From positions 148,323,517 through 148,387,516 of the forward strand of contig NC_088099.1 of NCBI RefSeq assembly GCF_036370855.1: DNA of 64,000 bases, in the 5' to 3' direction. How positions within the stretch are numbered: the first letter of the stretch is position 1; each line of letters starts with the position of its first letter. The notes under the pieces are model-generated. The model made no database searches and had not been told where the DNA came from. It saw only the letters and a list, made by a program, of their open reading frames with translations. Source of the stretch: Dromaius novaehollandiae (taxonomy: Eukaryota; Chordata; Aves; Casuariiformes; Dromaiidae). The position numbers were made by a program, and so were the translations under genes. Below, one piece after another: positions 51,370 through 63,880 of the stretch.

Positions 51370-51480
51370 CCTGACATATAAAGCCAGCAGTGCGAGGCAC
51401 ATAAAGGTCCCAGAGCAGCAAAGACGCTGTAATGGAGTCTTGAGGCAGGAGGGAGGATGAGGGGAGATCAGCCGCGTCTG
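51370..51480 (+). promoter_or_regulatory. Weak promoter-like patch
   Basis: TATAAA occurs in 'gacatataaagcc' at about 51377-51383, and 'cacataaag' follows. About 75 bases downstream is an ATG frame (51457-51648, 63 codons, no domain) with a local rise in CpG (agccgcgtctg). This is suggestive only. No transcript evidence exists in the sequence, and a TATA box alone is weak. Confidence 0.12.
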
Positions 51481-52169
51481 CTGAGTGTCATCATTCATGC
51501 CCTGAAACAGGCCTATTCCTCTACATCACGGTGTAGCTTCCTAATAGAGGAATATAAACTATCCTCTCAAGGAGTCAGCACTGGTGTCCTGATAAGCTAT
51601 CAGTTCTTGGTGCACACTGTATTACCATCCATCACAATGCTAGCCTGAGGAATTAAAATAGGCATGCAGAACTGCCCTCTCTGGTCTCAGTTTTGATCCA
51701 AATGCCTTCCTATGTTTCTATTTCGGACCGTCCGAGACAACACTCACACATTTTCACTTCAATATACATAGTTTTCAATGCCGTGACCTTGCTCCCTAAT
51801 GCTGTTTTCTACCCTCCCTCTGCCACTGCCTTAATCTAGAGGAGGTTTGAGGCTACACTAACTCATTGATTCAACTCCTTATTTAATACAGGTTTTGATA
51901 CATTTGGCTTAGAAAAGCTTGGGTGTAGAGCTCAGCTGGATCTTTCACATACTAATAGAGAAAGTTTGCCTCTGTGTTTGAAAGCAATCAAGCACCCTCT
52001 CCTGTCTCTTCTCTTCCTGCTTGTCTAGTCTCAGAGCTGGCAGAGTCTCTCTACATACTTGAAGATGTAAGAGAGTGTTTTGGCACTCTTTTGGGCACCC
52101 TCTGAACTCAGAGGGGTCTTTTTTCCTGTCAGTCTGTAGTCCTACTAATATAAATACCTAGTTGTTACA

Positions 52170-52400
52170 CAGCGCTTTTCATTCATTGCCCTTCATTGAT
52201 TGCCCTCCAAGCACTTTACAAAAGGGAAGGGTATCATTCCCTCCCCACTTCTCTCCCCTTTGCTTGTGAGGGAACGGGGACACATGAGGTCAGCTGGTGT
52301 TCTCCAGGTCACCTGAAAAGCCATTTGCAGCTTTGGGAATAGAAGTTAGGTCTCTGTATTTCCGTTCCAGGCCAGTGCTATCCCCTGTCAGATGTGGCAG
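52170..52400 (+). repeat. Ancient MIR-like SINE
   Basis: The order of diagnostic pieces is that of the old MIR/CORE-type elements of amniotes. 'cagcgcttttcattc' and 'caagcactttacaaa' come first, then a degraded 'atcattccctccccact', then 'gagggaacggggacacatgaggtcagc', 'caggtcacc', 'ggaatagaagttaggtctctg', and last 'ccaggccagtgctatcccctg'. In less decayed copies these correspond to the 'gaggaaactgaggcacagagaggtcaagt...caaggtcac...gggaatagaacccaggtctcc...ccagtgct' series. Orientation is plus. The exact subfamily is not assigned. Confidence 0.7.
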
Positions 52401-55069
52401 TCTGGAGTAATGGCTGGGGCTGCCTGCACAGGATGCAGGGGAAGGCTTCTTGAGCGGGAAGAGTGGAGGAAGGGGTAAGGGCTACTGGCATGGTGCCAAA
52501 TATGGGACCTTTACTATGTGGACAAAGAAAACATTTAGTTAACCTCCAGCATGCCTGAAAAATTACTCATTGTTGGTTTTAAGCCTTTGCTGCATTGCAG
52601 CAATGTAGGGAGAGAAGTGGCACCCAGACATCCCATTCTGTGATCTGGCTTTCTTTCTTCCTTTAGGGAACGAAGCACCTTCAGCTAGGCGCAGCTGAAG
52701 TCTGACTTTCTGTGGGGTTTAATCAAATCAGAGCTTCGCATATCAAGGGGGAAGTGTGGGAGAAAGGAAATCCAAAGATGAATGTGGATGTATTAGAAGA
52801 CAATGGCCCCAGGAAAGGTAGAATCTACTACAAACAACCGAAGAGGTCATATTTACTTCTCACCTACACACCCATAGCCTTTAGGGTTATGTTTCTAGAA
52901 TTATCTCTATTTATGGTCTGGTTTATATTACTGACATAGACCACTTTATAATTAAGGGAGTGATGAGTCCTAGCCTTGGTTTGCTGACAGATTTGCATGG
53001 GAAATCTAACTCCTGCCCTCGATTATCCCCAGACACTCACCCTTTATTTTCAAGTTAGAGTTCATCCAGTTCCTTGGGCACAGCTGAACTACAGCAGCAT
53101 TTTACAGGCTTTCTGACAGAAAAAATCCCCTAAGATTGCTCACAGAAAGTTTCCCTCAAAACATAGCCATAGTTAAACCTGAGATGTGTGCTGTCTCCAG
53201 GGAGTTTTGAGCATAGCCTCTGAAAACAGACCTGCGCTTCTCAGAGTAACTCTGTTAAGTATGCTGTATTATGTGATTATTTACATAGAACATCTTTCAC
53301 GTAAACTATCCTAGGATATTTTGCAGAATTAAATAGTATAATTACAGACTAGGAAGCTCTGCTGTCAGACGGTCTTCTGAACCAGGTACTGATGTCATTG
53401 GTAAGCAGTTTGCACTCTTTCTCTAAAACATTTAGGCAAGTTTCAGAGTCCAAAGATAATCAATACATAAGCAAGTGAAAACACAAACAGGGTAGATGTT
53501 CAGTGTCTGCTTACAAGCTAGATTGTTGGATCTTCTCTAACCTATTTTTACAGAATAAAGATCTAGATTCAGTACAAGTCTCTTTTCCATCTGCCAGTAT
53601 ATCACTGTATACCACTGCTTAAAAATGCTTCTTCTTTTGGTTATCTCTTCACTTTCATTACTTCTCTTTTCCTCTGTTAAGTTCTTCTCACTGTCTGCAA
53701 AGTTCTACAATGTTCACAGCTCTTTGCTCTTATTCTTGTCCTACTTGTCTACTCAATCCTCTTTACTAAGTGACTTTTTAATAGCATTCTTTTGTCTTAC
53801 CACTGTGATGTTCCTGTAATGCGCTTTAGGGAAAGTCCAATCACTTTCTAGGTAGGGCCAGCTGTCTTCAGAAACACTTTTACTGTGAAACATCCTCAAT
53901 ATCTAGCATAATGGAAAATGTTTTCCTAATGAGGAAAACTCTGTAGATTGTAAATTAGCCTTCAAGCCAAGACTATGAAGAGAATTCATACTGTCTGATT
54001 TTAGGTATCTTACTTGGGCAGTGGAATTAAGATCCTAGTGCTTCTGTACAGCAAGTGAAACTTCCAGGAGGTGCTTCCAAGTGCTCAGCCATTCCATAGG
54101 GAAATGTTATGATTTCAAAGACTTAAGGCTGTATTTGACCCCTATAGCTCCTAGGCACTCCCACAAGAGAGAACATGTTTACAGTCTATAGGCCTTGGAT
54201 TAATCCTCCTTTTCCTTGAATTTCCTATTAGTTTGATGGTGATTTAAAGAGGTGCTATAAAAATAAATTCAGGAATGTATGTGAAATGCTCAGGTTCTAG
54301 AATGAGAGGAGTCATAAAGCATCTAGAGCTACTGAATGGTTTAGAGCTTGGAATCAATGACTGTTCTGCCTGCTGTAATATGATCTTTTAATCAGTACTG
54401 TTGAAGGACTAGGATGTAGTAATGTGGAGAATTTAAAGGGACTTCTTAATGTACTGAATATTCAAAATCAGGCAGGAAAGTAGGTAGGTTTCATTAAAAT
54501 CTATTCTCTGGCATGTTTTTTGTAATTAGGTGTAACAAGAGACTCATAGTTAAGATGTGACTGTTTTTCCAATGTGACAGCATTATAATGGCCAGCACAA
54601 GAGCCACTGCCATCCAAGAGAGCATTTAGAGAAAAGAAGCAATGTCAAATACAAATTAGACTAACCAGACTTCGTACGGTTCTGCACAAAATCATTATTA
54701 AATTGTTAGGTAGATTATCACTAGGTAGATTAAATTTAGAAGAAAGAAGACAGCCACCTCCCAAGACTAAGGAACAGTATTTTGATGGAATCTTCAGTTT
54801 CAGACTGTCTTTGAAATAGAACTAATTCTTGCTCCTTAGTTTTATTTGTTTTCCTGGAAGGACATTGAATTATTTCTCCAATTAAAGACCCATCTGGTGA
54901 GAGTAGGAACTTCACTGATGAGCGTGTGCTATAGGCCTCTGAAGTAAGAATGTTTTTGGAAGGGTTTAAGGGGGAGACATAGCAGGTGGTTATTTGCCTC
55001 ACCTGTGTTGGAACTAATTGATCCCCCATATCCTAGCTTAATGTGGCTTTTATGGAGGAAACAGAAAAT
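52401..55069. other. Unique AT-rich DNA, no gene recognised
   Basis: Short frames only. The Leu/Ser-rich frame 53625-53819 reflects a pyrimidine-rich stretch. Nothing else recognised. Confidence 0.5.
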
Positions 55070-56360
55070 CTAACTGAAAAGTATATCATTCAGCTGAAGA
55101 GTATATTGTTCAGGGATTACATAGCATTTCTGGAAATGTCATTGGATTTTCAATAGAGTTAGAGATACTTGACAGTTCTTCAAGAGAACACTACTAAAGG
55201 CACAAACTGTCCCAATGCAGGATAGGAATGCAGTAAGAGATCAGGTTAGTTAAATCACGAACTCATCATTGGCATCAAGTCTAAGAAGAGAGAAAGTGGA
55301 AAATAGATCAGACCACTAAATATGGATATAAAAAAACAACCTGAACAAGTAGGAACAAAATCAGAAAGATAAAGGAAAAATGAAATATAGTTATGAGGAA
55401 ATACCAGTAATGACAACAAATTCTCAGTGCCTTCAATATTTGGAGCAAGAAGAAGACCAAAGAACATACTTTCCTGCTACCTAATGAACAGGAAAAGCAA
55501 CTGACAAAGAACACAAAGAAGGCAGTAGTGTTAAATGTGTTTTTGAAAACGTCTTCACTGGAAAGGTCGATTCTGAGCTAACACAACTGTGCCCAACAGC
55601 TAAGGGGCAAGGTCTCGGATATGGAAATATGGAAAGAACAAATTAGAGAGTAAATTAGGTAAATTAGATGTTTTCAACTCAGCCAGGCCTGACAAATTTT
55701 ATCTTAAAATGCATTAAGAACTGAAGGAAGCCTCTTGGAACCATTAGTAAGTTTGTGTCCTTGTGGAGAATAGATTATTTACAAGGACCTGTCTTTGCTT
55801 AGCAGACGAAAAAAGGATCCAAGAGACCAGTGATCCAGTGATTGTTCTATAGTCAGTTTAATTTCAATCCCTGGAAAAAAATGTAGTGTAAAATTGAACT
55901 AATAGAAGCATTGAAAAAATGCGTTATATCGAAATATGGCACTGTACTTTTGGAAAGCTGTGCACCCATTGAAAAAGCCCAGAGGAGAGCCACAGGAATG
56001 TTCAGAGGTCTGGAAAACATGATCTATATGGAAAGAATGGAAGATTTGGGGTTATTTTGCTTTAGAAGAAAAGACTGAGGGATGTCATGATAACAATACG
56101 TTTTAAAAAAGAAGAGAATAATTTGATCTCTCTGTTCATGGTGGATAAAAGTAAAAGGGCAAAAAATATTCAGGTTAGATATTAAGATGGATTTTCCAAG
56201 AGTTGACTGGGAAGGTTGGAATCATTTCCCAGATTCCCAGAATTAGCTCTGGAAATCTTTGCAGGAGGCTGGGCAAACATCTCTGAGATGACGTAAATAT
56301 CCTGCCAAGGGGAGTGGACGAGGACTACATAATCTTTAGAGGTGCCGTCTAGTTTTCTGT
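55070..56360 (+). repeat. Old CR1-like LINE, plus orientation
   Basis: Pieces occur in CR1 order on the plus strand. 'aaaggcacaaactgtcccaatgcagg' near 55197 is followed by 'gcagtagtgttaaatgtg...gaaaacgtcttcactggaaagg' near 55525-55567 (the linker before the polymerase). A patch near 55677-55740 follows. The later part near 55970-56060 (agaggagagccac, gaagatttggggtt, gaaaagactgaggga) matches the 'qrRa...yeeRl-elgl-sLek-rlrg' region. The end near 56210-56330 matches 'wn-lp...ifk' and the 3' tail. Numerous stops and indels show it is long dead. The polymerase core is missing. Confidence 0.75.
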
Positions 56361-59300
56361 GCTTCTGGGGAACTACTCTCCAACTAAGTCTTCCTTTTCA
56401 AATAGCTCAAGAAGAATAACATGCGCCACAGTATATTTTTCAGGAACGAGCAGATGTTCAACAGTTCCCAGCAGATGGCTTTGCTTGTTTTGTTGTTTTC
56501 AGGTACTGCCTATTTCCAGGGATTTAAGAAAGAATTTTTCAAGGAATATAAAGCAAATTGATCAATTTTGCAATTCACTCTGTTATCATCTATAATTTCA
56601 ATGCTAGGAAGAACTTTTTGCAAACTTTGGTTAAACATTGGTGGGGTAGAAGGAAGTCTGTTATAGTGAGCAGTTCTTATCATGGTCATAGAGTAATTAG
56701 TTTTTCTTTTAGAGACTTCTTTTTATTTGTATGGGAGACCAACAGTGTGTTTCAGCATCTGCTGTTGCAGAAACCTATAGACGTAACAGATCATCTTGTT
56801 TGCTTAGAGTTAATACATGCAGTTCTTTGAAGAGCAGCTGTTTGTGCATGTGATTTCCATGTACTTTTAATGTTGCTCAGAGAGCAAAGATGCACTATCA
56901 GTTTGAGCTAATAAAAAGTGGTGATCTTAAAGCTTTGAAAGGATTTAAAGGACTAATCCCACATTTCAAAACAAGCATGATTCCAGGCTAAAACAGTTAC
57001 AGGCAATGGGACTGATATTAGCCTTACAGGGCATGCAACAGGTAAATGAGCTCAGGACTGGGCCTGAGAAATACTGGACAAAATCACATAATCTTACAGT
57101 AGATTTTCTCACCTTAATGCAACAGGGACCAAGCCTGCACTGGTCACCAAAATAAAAATATAGCAACAAATCACAGGCTGAAAACAAAAGCTAAGCCAAA
57201 AGGGATTTTTTTCTCTTGGTATCACTGGCCACAAAGTAATATGGACCCCAGAATATGAGCACTTCAGATGATAGACAACTAAGTTTGAAGATTTTAGTGA
57301 TCATGCTACGGAAAATAAAAACTGCATGAGTGTTAATCTCTATCAGGCAGATGAAGAAGTTAATTACCTTAAAACAGAATCTGAAAAAATTATCTGAGGC
57401 AGAAAAAAAGAATATTTTTTTCCGAAGAAACAAAATCTCCTCAGTCCTTGCTTAGCTTCAAGATGCACATTTTTTGCCCTTTAAGGCCATTTCCTTTTTT
57501 AAGCCTTATTGCCATGGTGTTACCATGGCACCGATCATGAACTGAAAATGCTGTGTAATATAGGTTATTTCCAGTCACACTCGTGCTGAGATTCTAGCAG
57601 TCAGTCTTGAGCAATTAAAGGAGACAGGGTCTAAGGCGGACTCGACAAACGTCTCTAACCCTAGGGGTGGTAAAAACTACTGGCATTTTTGGACTGCCTG
57701 TTCTAAACTTACAAAGTGCATCAGTATATACAGTGTCATTACAGATATAGCATAACATGGAGTAAATCAGTCCATTTATAAATGCCATCTTTTCATGGAA
57801 TTAAATTTGTTACTCAAGAAGACAAAGGTCAAAGAACCAACCCCATTCTCAAAATACATCCCTGAATCCTGAAAAAAATAACTCTTCTGCTCCCTATTTT
57901 CCCAAAGCCATCTTTGAGTGGAAATGATCCATCTGTTTTGGCATTTGGACAGAATATCTTCTGCTCTCTCAAATATTGAAGCTAACCTTCACACACACTG
58001 ATTGTGCTTTGCCCAGTGAATGATACCAGGACTAAAGAAAGCCTAGAAACAACTGGCACCAACACCCTGGCAGTCAAGTTATTTAAGTGTTCTAGGAGGC
58101 AGACTTTGTCTTCGACTGCTATTCTGTCACGTTACACAGGTCTCACTCATACCACTTTTGCATTAACTCTAGTATGTTATTTGCAGTGGTGTTGGTGGGA
58201 TCATGTTCAATTCCAAACTGGGAAGACATTATTATTTAGTGCTGTCATATGAGTTATAAGCAGCAGCAGACTTTTCTTATTGGTCTTTATTTTGGTAATG
58301 TCAGTTCTATGCAAAAAGCTTCACAGCAAACCACCTTGTGCTCTTCCCCAAAGATTAGCACACTTAGGCTGAAATAAGTCTGCTCTGGGACACTGGTGAG
58401 TCAGTGATGTCCCTTCTGTGTAAGAAATGAGTCAAGGCCCCAGCATAGCCTCCTAACACAGCAGGAGGTGCTGCCCCCCGAGTGTGACAAAACACACAGG
58501 AACTTTGCATATTAAAGATGTGGAGTGCTACCTGCCCAGACAGAACATTAATATAGGTAACATGGACAAGCTTGTACTCGGCTGATTGCAGTCTAGAGCC
58601 ATCTTTTTTTTGTATCTGTAGCAACTATATCATTAGTCTTCGTTTCTTGGGGTCACTGTCTTCTACCACAGAGTAGCTTTGGTTCAGTAGAAGTGAAAAA
58701 GTCTCCATTTGACAATTCTGCTCAGAGAGATGTTGTGCAGCTTGATGAGATAGTGTTTGTAAGAAAATTGAAAACTGTAAATTGACAACTAGATTAATTT
58801 TCACTTTTTCTCATGGTTTTATTGTCCATGTTTCCAGTGCTCACATTTGTGTCTGGTGGAGTTTTTACGGTGAATGAAGAGATTTTGTTCTCCAACATGT
58901 ATCATGGCAAACAGAACAGCTAATCCACAGAATTAACTAGTCCCAGCCTAAATGTAAACTGTATCCTCACTAAAGGACCTGTGAGTAAATCTGCCTGTGA
59001 ACAACTGATTAAAACAGAGCACTAGTTTCCTGCATAAATAAGATGGACTCTAAATTTCCAAGTCCCAATGAGCTAAACTTCAATATCACTTAGCCCACTG
59101 GTTTCCTAAAACAAGAGGGACCTTCAGTCAACCTGGAATTCTGATAGGTACTCAAGGTAAGGTGCAGGATAGGTCCCATGAAAACTAGGGATGTTATTGC
59201 TCCCTGTTGCTCTTTGATGTCACCCTAGTTTGTGCTTTTAATTTGGAAGTAGGTGATGTGGATTCTAGGCCCTTCTCTTATTTTTATTTTTCCTATGCAG

Positions 59301-62300
59301 TTGAGATGCCCTGCTGATAGAGACCTAATTTGAAACTCTCAGTCACTCTCCTAAACTCTTGAGTTAACACTGAGTGTGGCATTTCCTACTGGCTACTGTA
59401 GGCGTCACTCAACTCAGCAACTAAACTTTTTGGGTTGTTCTTCAGGGGTGCTGTCTCTCTCCATGAGATGTGTAAAGTGGTTGTGCACTTAAACCAAGTG
59501 GTCTAGATCCTTGTTCTGATGCTAAGAGAATAGATTTTGGGCACTGCAACACCTAATTTAAGCACTTAACCTGTGAGTCTGGATTTTGTCCTGAATACTC
59601 AGCAAAATGTGAGTGCACCATGACAGCTTCAGCAGTTCAGATGATTACTGCCCAAGCAAGCCTAACTCAGAAATGACTTGATCTCTTTTATTCCTCAGGA
59701 AGCTGGTTTTGGGTGAATTCAAAAGGGATCTGACCAGACACATAGCGTGACTTTTAGGAGAGCCATCAGTGCGTCTCAACTCTGCACACTTTTACCTTAG
59801 CTTCAGGGCTCTTCTAATATTCAAATATACTTTCCAAAAACACCTGAAAACTGTTTTAAAATTGTTATTAGGATGACCTTTCTTGGTGTCTTATTCAGTT
59901 CCTCATTTCTGTTAATGGGATAGTTTATGATGATGTTTTATCGTATCCTATTAGTTTTTTATTTTTTATTTGTTACTGTGAAATGCTATGTAGTGTCTTG
60001 ACTACCTTTGGAGAGATATCATGAGAGCTGAAACCACTGCATCTAATTCCGTTGACATTGACCACCTATCCTTCCATCCATCCATGTCATGGCTTGCCAT
60101 GACTCACCTTTTTAGGTTGGTGCATGTGATCTGAAAGATGTCACTAATGTTACTATGCTGGCTTTAGGAAGCAGGACCAAGAAGTCCTGCTTTAGCCCAT
60201 TATTGCTTCCATATCCAACACTGTGCATCTCAAATAATAGGTGGGTGTCTGTTTCCTGCAGTATGGCAACCTCATGACCTCCATACTTTAAGGGCAGCCA
60301 GAATTCGGACTACTTCTAGACCACATCGTCCTTAGGGCAACCTTGGAACCAGCGTATCTATGCAATACTGGCTGTGTTACATTACCCAGAGGATGGGGAT
60401 GTATACTGATGCATGTATCTAATGTATACTAGTGTAAGCATCTAAAAGTTGGATGTCTAACTGAGCAAGTTACTCCGTTAGGGTTTTTGGAGAGTTTTGT
60501 TCCCTTTGGAGTTTTTGGAGAGAGAAAAGTTGCTGCATCCAAAGAAAGGTATGACCTTCTGTGGGTTGCTTGAATTTGCTCACTCAGTAGTAAGTGTTCT
60601 ATTCTGCTTTAGTTCTCTGTCAAATTTAGTAAGTTGAAATGGCTCATTGAAAGGCCTCACAAGTGGTGGGGCCAGAACAACACAGGTAGCAGGAGCACGA
60701 GGATAGATGTGTGAGGGTATAGGACCCCACACAGGTGGGATGTGATTGGGTTAGCACCCTGCATTTTGGACAGGGCCCATTTTGTGTGTGGGCCCATATT
60801 AAGGAGTAACTCAGACTTTCTTTCTGGCATGTTCTCAAGTTTACTCAAAGCCTATATCTGTGTACTGGTTTGTGTTCAAAGACTGTAAAGGTGCTATGCG
60901 AGTTTAGGCTGAAATCTCAGTCGTGTGCTCAGAACGCAATGATGATGTCCTCTGAGTATTTTTGCTTACCACTGGCTGCAGTTCTCCTGGGGAGACAGTT
61001 GTCCAGATCCCTTTGCACACCTGAAGAGGACTTATTTAAGATCTTTAAGCAGTTCTCAGACAACTGCTGAAAATCCAATTTTATTCATTTAACTTGTTCA
61101 TCCTCTCTTCTGAAACTCCAGTGTCACTCAATGCCATAGCTAAATCCTATGTCTTTATGAACCTTATTCTCTGTTTCTTTGTGTTCTTTTTTTGGCTATG
61201 ATCACACCAAAATTTTCCAAACTGATTTAAAAAAGCTGCTATCTTTGCAGATGCAGGCATCTTTGGTCTCAAAGTTCTCAAAATCTGTTTTCAAGTGTCT
61301 CCTTCAACACTGATACTCTGTTTGTATGTCTCTTTCTGTCCCCGAAGGCATTTGCAAAACACAATTTGTAACTTTTCTACTCCTGGAAAGCAACATTGAT
61401 ACAAGATCAATTGAATGTCTACAAATCCAATGAAGGGAAAATGGACAGTCCTTCTAAATGACTGATGCCATTCCTGACTTGCTGGTAAGAGCTCTGCAGA
61501 AAGCCTACTGGTAGATTTAGCAGTATTTTTGCCACGGTATCTGCCTGCCTGCCTAAATCCTATGATCCTATGCATGTAGTCAGAATTGAAATTAATCTAA
61601 TGTTTTGCTGCAGATGACATTGGACCAACTGCTCTCTTCATTTACGCTCGTAAAAGTCTAAAGCAACTTTAGCAAACAAAGAGCACTTTTATTCTAACTA
61701 ATAGTAAAATTCTCATCTTTCATGGAAAAACAAAGCATATGTGTCCAAGCAACCTTTTATAATAGCAATACAGAAAAAAACCCTAATTCTACACACTAGA
61801 GTACATAGTTATACTAAAGGATTATAAAAATGATTTGAGGTTCCTGCCTTTCTAGTTTACTCTAGTTTCTAGTTGTTCATATTAAGTCTGGGGATAGGTT
61901 TTCTGTCAAAATATGTAGTAAAAGATAATTGCTTTGTTTTTTTTTTCCAGCTATTTTTTCTTAGACTTTTAAAGCTAATTACTTAATGACAGGAGTCAAA
62001 GGCAAGTCAGTAAAACCACTTTCTGAAGAAAAGTTTCAACAATATTCTTTTCTGTGTTCTTCTCTGGCTAAAAATATTAAGAGATCCTGATGGATATATA
62101 AAGAGAATGGGATGGAGATGGGTGTGGAGCTGAAAGATATTTCAATAGAGAACTTTTTAATTCATGAAGATCAAACATAATTATGCATTATAACTTCATT
62201 TTTTTAAAGAAAAGATCCCAGACAGACCGCAAATAATAACGTATCACTAATGCCAATATAGACTACTGACTGTCTTCCTTCTCTGGAAAAAAAGCAATAT

Positions 62301-62349
62301 TTTACACTCAGGATGATGTGATATTCTTTCTTCAAATATAAGCCATAAC
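56361..62349. other. Unique AT-rich DNA with an RFX-like inverted repeat
   Basis: No gene recognised. The 8-bp inverted repeat at 57510-57530 is listed separately. A patch near 59480-59600 may be a degenerate ancient repeat. Short frames have no domain. Confidence 0.45.
57510..57532. promoter_or_regulatory. Inverted repeat matching an RFX X-box
   Basis: TGCCATGG (57510-57517) and CCATGGCA (57523-57530) are perfect inverted arms with a 5-base spacer. Overlapping the right arm, GTTACCATGGCACC at 57519-57532 matches the RFX consensus GTTRCCNNGGYAAC at all but one position. RFX factors regulate ciliary and MHC class II genes. Whether this site is bound is unknown, and no promoter is visible nearby. 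Confidence 0.35.
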
Positions 62350-62636
62350 GACAGAATCACAGAATCATAGAGTACTTCAGGTTGGACAGGACCTCTGGAG
62401 GTCAATTCATCCAACCTTGCTCAAAGCAGCAACTACATCAGGGTTCTGAGGACCTTTTCCAGCAGAGCTTTGAGTATTTCCAGTGTTGGAGGTTTCACAG
62501 CCACTCACTCTGTGCAACTTATTCCAGTGTTTTACTACCCTTGTCACAACTTATGGCTGTTGCCCATTGTCCTTTTGCTGCTCCCCTCTGAGAAGAGGCA
62601 GGCTCCATTTTCTTTATAACCTTCCATTAGGTAGCA
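62350..62636 (-). repeat. CR1 LINE 3' fragment, minus orientation
   Basis: The plus strand starts 'acagaatcacagaatcatagagtac', the reversed CR1 3' octamer tail. It continues with 'ttcaggttggacaggacctctggaggtcaattcatccaacc' and the reversed protein-coding part 'ggaggtttcacagccactcactctgtgcaacttattccagtgttttactaccc'. It ends near 62636 in the reversed 'YKYLxGG' codons. It is more diverged than the copy at 43.76 kb and is a non-coding remnant. Confidence 0.9.
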
Positions 62637-62649
62637 AAGCTGGAAGTTG

Positions 62650-62990
62650 TTTTCACAGATCAGCTAGTCTATGCCTCTTTTCTGAAGGAGGACCAAGAAT
62701 CCTGAGACTTCTCCTGACAAATATTCACTGAGACAGTCTTTAAAGCTTCCAGTACCTAGGATTCCACGGTTTTGCAGCTTATTAATACTTGTTCATCTTT
62801 GGGGTTAGGAATGTCTTACTTAATTTCTAACCTATATGTTGTCCTACGGAAAACTAAATGTTATTTTTTCCCACCCTGGAAGTAAAAACCATGTCTCTCC
62901 ACCCTTTTAACTATATTTTCTATACTAGCATTATTATCCTTGTTCTCCCCTCACTTTCTGTTTTATTCCAAAAATAAACTGAATTCCCCC
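62650..62990 (-). repeat. Second, older CR1-like fragment
   Basis: Directly beyond the previous copy, the plus strand again runs through the same CR1 segment. A 'tagtctatgcc...gaaggaggaccaagaatcc' stretch is followed by 'aaagcttccagtacctaggattccacggttttgcagcttattaatacttgttc'. This matches the reversed 'ccaatgatggagattccac...caatttattccagtgtt' region. 'gttaggaatgtcttacttaatttctaacctat' follows in order. The same region appears twice, so this is a separate insertion, more decayed. Confidence 0.6.
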
Positions 62991-63664
62991 TGCCTTGATG
63001 GATAGATCACATCTTCTAAAGCCTCTCACCATTCCTACTATTCTTCTTAGTATGACTGCATCTCTCTTAAAGTTTAGAGCCTCAAGCTATGCGGAGACAA
63101 AAAGATTAACTGCTTCATAAGTTCTGCAAATGACACGCCTGTTCATGTGGGTCAGCATTTGCTGTGTTTGTAACATCATTGCATTGTAGTTCTGTCATAT
63201 AGTTCATGGTCCACAAATGACTGATGCCTTTCCTCCAAGGTGCTGTTTAACTGGTCTGTCTGTTCTTGTATTTGTGCATTTGTCTTTTTCTTTTTCTTTT
63301 TCTGAGTTGTTTTTTGCTGTCTCACTGAATTTTCTTTTGTTGTTTTCAAAACCTTTTTTTTCCAGTGTCAGGTGGCTATCTTGAATTCTAATCCTGTCCT
63401 CGGTGGTGTTTACAGTCTGCCTTCTGCATTGATGTCTACATGGTTTGTAATAGCTTCTATTCCATCAGCTCGTTCATTAATCCAAATGCTCATTGACACT
63501 TAGGAACTCAGGCAAGTGCCCTAATAGATCTCACTTGAAATGCCATGCCAATTTGGCATGATCTAGTACGATTTCCCCCAGATCAATTTGTTGCAAAGCC
63601 ACGTTTTGATAATTTAATCTAGATCACTTTTCTCTTATTTCCTTGGAAAAATATTAAAGATAGT
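62991..63664. other. Unique DNA, T-rich, no gene recognised
   Basis: A CTTTTT-type repeat is at about 63283-63303. Nothing else recognised, although the older CR1 may extend to about 63080. Confidence 0.5.
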
Positions 63665-63880
63665 GGGCTCCTAAAGCAATATTTAGGGGGAAACAGAGAT
63701 GCTGAGGTCCAGATCCTCAGTCCAGACAACTCCCTCTCCCCTACTGCCTGAGCCCTGACTCGAAGGCTCCTACCTCAGTATTGCTGCAAAGTTCCCTAGC
63801 ACCTAGACCCCTCTTCGAATGCTTAGGCTGAGTATCTGGGTGCATAAATCCATTCAGGATCTTGAAATTAGACACAGGGA
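63665..63880. repeat. Possible ancient amniote repeat
   Basis: 'gtgggctcctaaagcaatattt', 'ggctcctacctcagtattgctg' and 'gggtgcataaatccattcaggatcttgaaattagacac' resemble a degenerate old repeat of the form 'ggtgcctaaatccctttgaggatctgggcc'. Divergence is high and the family is uncertain. Confidence 0.3.

Larger units (their letters stand above)
48049..52169. other. Unique DNA, microsatellites, no gene recognised
   Basis: No coding region recognised. It contains a GAGGA-type repeat (49390-49409), a (TA)n tract (50396-50418), and a somewhat more GC- and CpG-containing patch at 51340-51480 with TATAAA at 51378. Frames up to 109 codons (50610-50939) show no domain. Confidence 0.45.

Noticed and set aside
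53625..53819. Leu/Ser/Phe-rich plus frame resembling a membrane protein
   Set aside because: The hydrophobicity follows from a pyrimidine-rich stretch. There is no gene context.
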